From NCBI RefSeq assembly GCF_000721705.1, contig NZ_JOJL01000028.1, positions 62,001 through 126,000 on the forward strand: a stretch of DNA of 64,000 bases. Reading direction: 5' to 3'. The DNA is from Actinoplanes subtropicus. Its GTDB lineage: Bacteria > Actinomycetota > Actinomycetes > Mycobacteriales > Micromonosporaceae. Made by a program: the position numbers and the translations under genes. Below are positions 63,961 through 64,000 of this stretch, piece by piece (the stretch's first letter is position 1; each line of letters opens with the position of its first letter). Under the pieces are notes generated by a model that did not search any database, was not told the origin of the DNA, and was given only the letters and a program-made list of their open reading frames with translations.

Positions 63961-64000
63961 CCGCGTCCTCCTCCGCGCACTCCTCCGGCGTCTTGTCGTC
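63950..64000 (-). CDS. C-terminal end of an upstream gene, runs off the window
   Basis: A reading frame open from the window edge encodes DDKTPEECAEEDADAS and then a TGA at 63952-63950, overlapping the LigD-type start by 11 bases. Its frame, acidic tail and tight overlap suggest a real gene end, co-transcribed with the polymerase. A DNA end-joining partner (Ku or ligase) would be usual, but 16 residues cannot show this. Confidence 0.4.
   Translation of the reverse strand, partial: DDKTPEECAEEDADAS

Noticed and set aside
1..64000. tRNA, rRNA, prophage or integrase-linked island
   Set aside because: No cloverleaf-like sequence, rRNA segment, integrase, transposase gene or phage structural gene was recognised anywhere in the window.

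Overview
The window is high-GC actinobacterial chromosome, most likely from the family Micromonosporaceae (an Actinoplanes-like organism). The evidence is strongly biased codon use with many GTG and some TTG starts, the serC-sepH-thpR neighbourhood, DUF3027/DUF2530 proteins, an XPB helicase with its actinobacterial partner, a LigD-type polymerase, c-di-AMP riboswitches on wall hydrolase genes, and BTAD and SARP-type regulators. I found no prophage, no CRISPR array, no rRNA and no tRNA. Coding density is high, with many 1-8 bp stop/start overlaps.

Layout. 1-6.5 kb: partial LD-carboxypeptidase, a LuxR regulator and a large BTAD/AAA regulator that diverge from a region with 11-bp direct repeats, an aldo/keto reductase, and an ECF sigma/anti-sigma pair. 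6.6-10.3 kb: secreted neprosin-like protein, CorA transporter, a decayed Ser/Thr kinase fragment, then a cysteine dioxygenase-rhodanese pair behind a perfect palindrome. 10.3-19.4 kb: efflux pump/TetR pair, TPR-GGDEF protein, a HigBA-like toxin-antitoxin module, lipoprotein, LacI regulator with a divergent MFS pump, a 105-bp MITE-like insertion at the pump's stop codon, an Atu4866-family protein and a TetR regulator.

19.5-34.1 kb is a cell-envelope region. It holds a TagGH-like polysaccharide ABC exporter and two paralogous secreted coiled-coil/LAS-type peptidase proteins transcribed apart from two nearly identical c-di-AMP riboswitches. These are followed by a GH65 disaccharide phosphorylase with beta-phosphoglucomutase, an RsbW-like ATPase, an MsmK-like sugar ABC ATPase, and a bifunctional glycosyltransferase/CDP-glycerol glycerophosphotransferase coupled to a CDP-alcohol phosphatidyltransferase. 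The TagGH and TagF/CDP-alcohol genes could together make and export a glycerol- or polyol-phosphate wall polymer.

34-50.4 kb: PspC and DUF4230 membrane proteins; a probable operon pdxH-MFS-aldose epimerase-nitroreductase followed by a small protein and an acyl-CoA dehydrogenase; citrate synthase, serC, sepH and thpR (apparent CTG start); TetR/cupin; an SF1 helicase with a degenerate nuclease-like tail; and an MFS pump. 50.4-64 kb: MarR, a purine permease, DUF2530/DUF3027, a long palindrome, an MFS protein with a repetitive tail translationally coupled to futalosine hydrolase, mqnD, a cold-shock protein, the XPB helicase pair, a PadR-HAAS pair with its operator, and a LigD polymerase-domain protein.

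The most notable points are the inverted pair of near-identical c-di-AMP riboswitches, the 105-bp element with perfect 19-bp inverted repeats and 10-bp target duplications, the 93-bp palindrome at 53.8 kb, the 11-bp repeats upstream of the BTAD regulator, and the CTG-initiated thpR. All family assignments come from reading motifs by eye; no database search was run.
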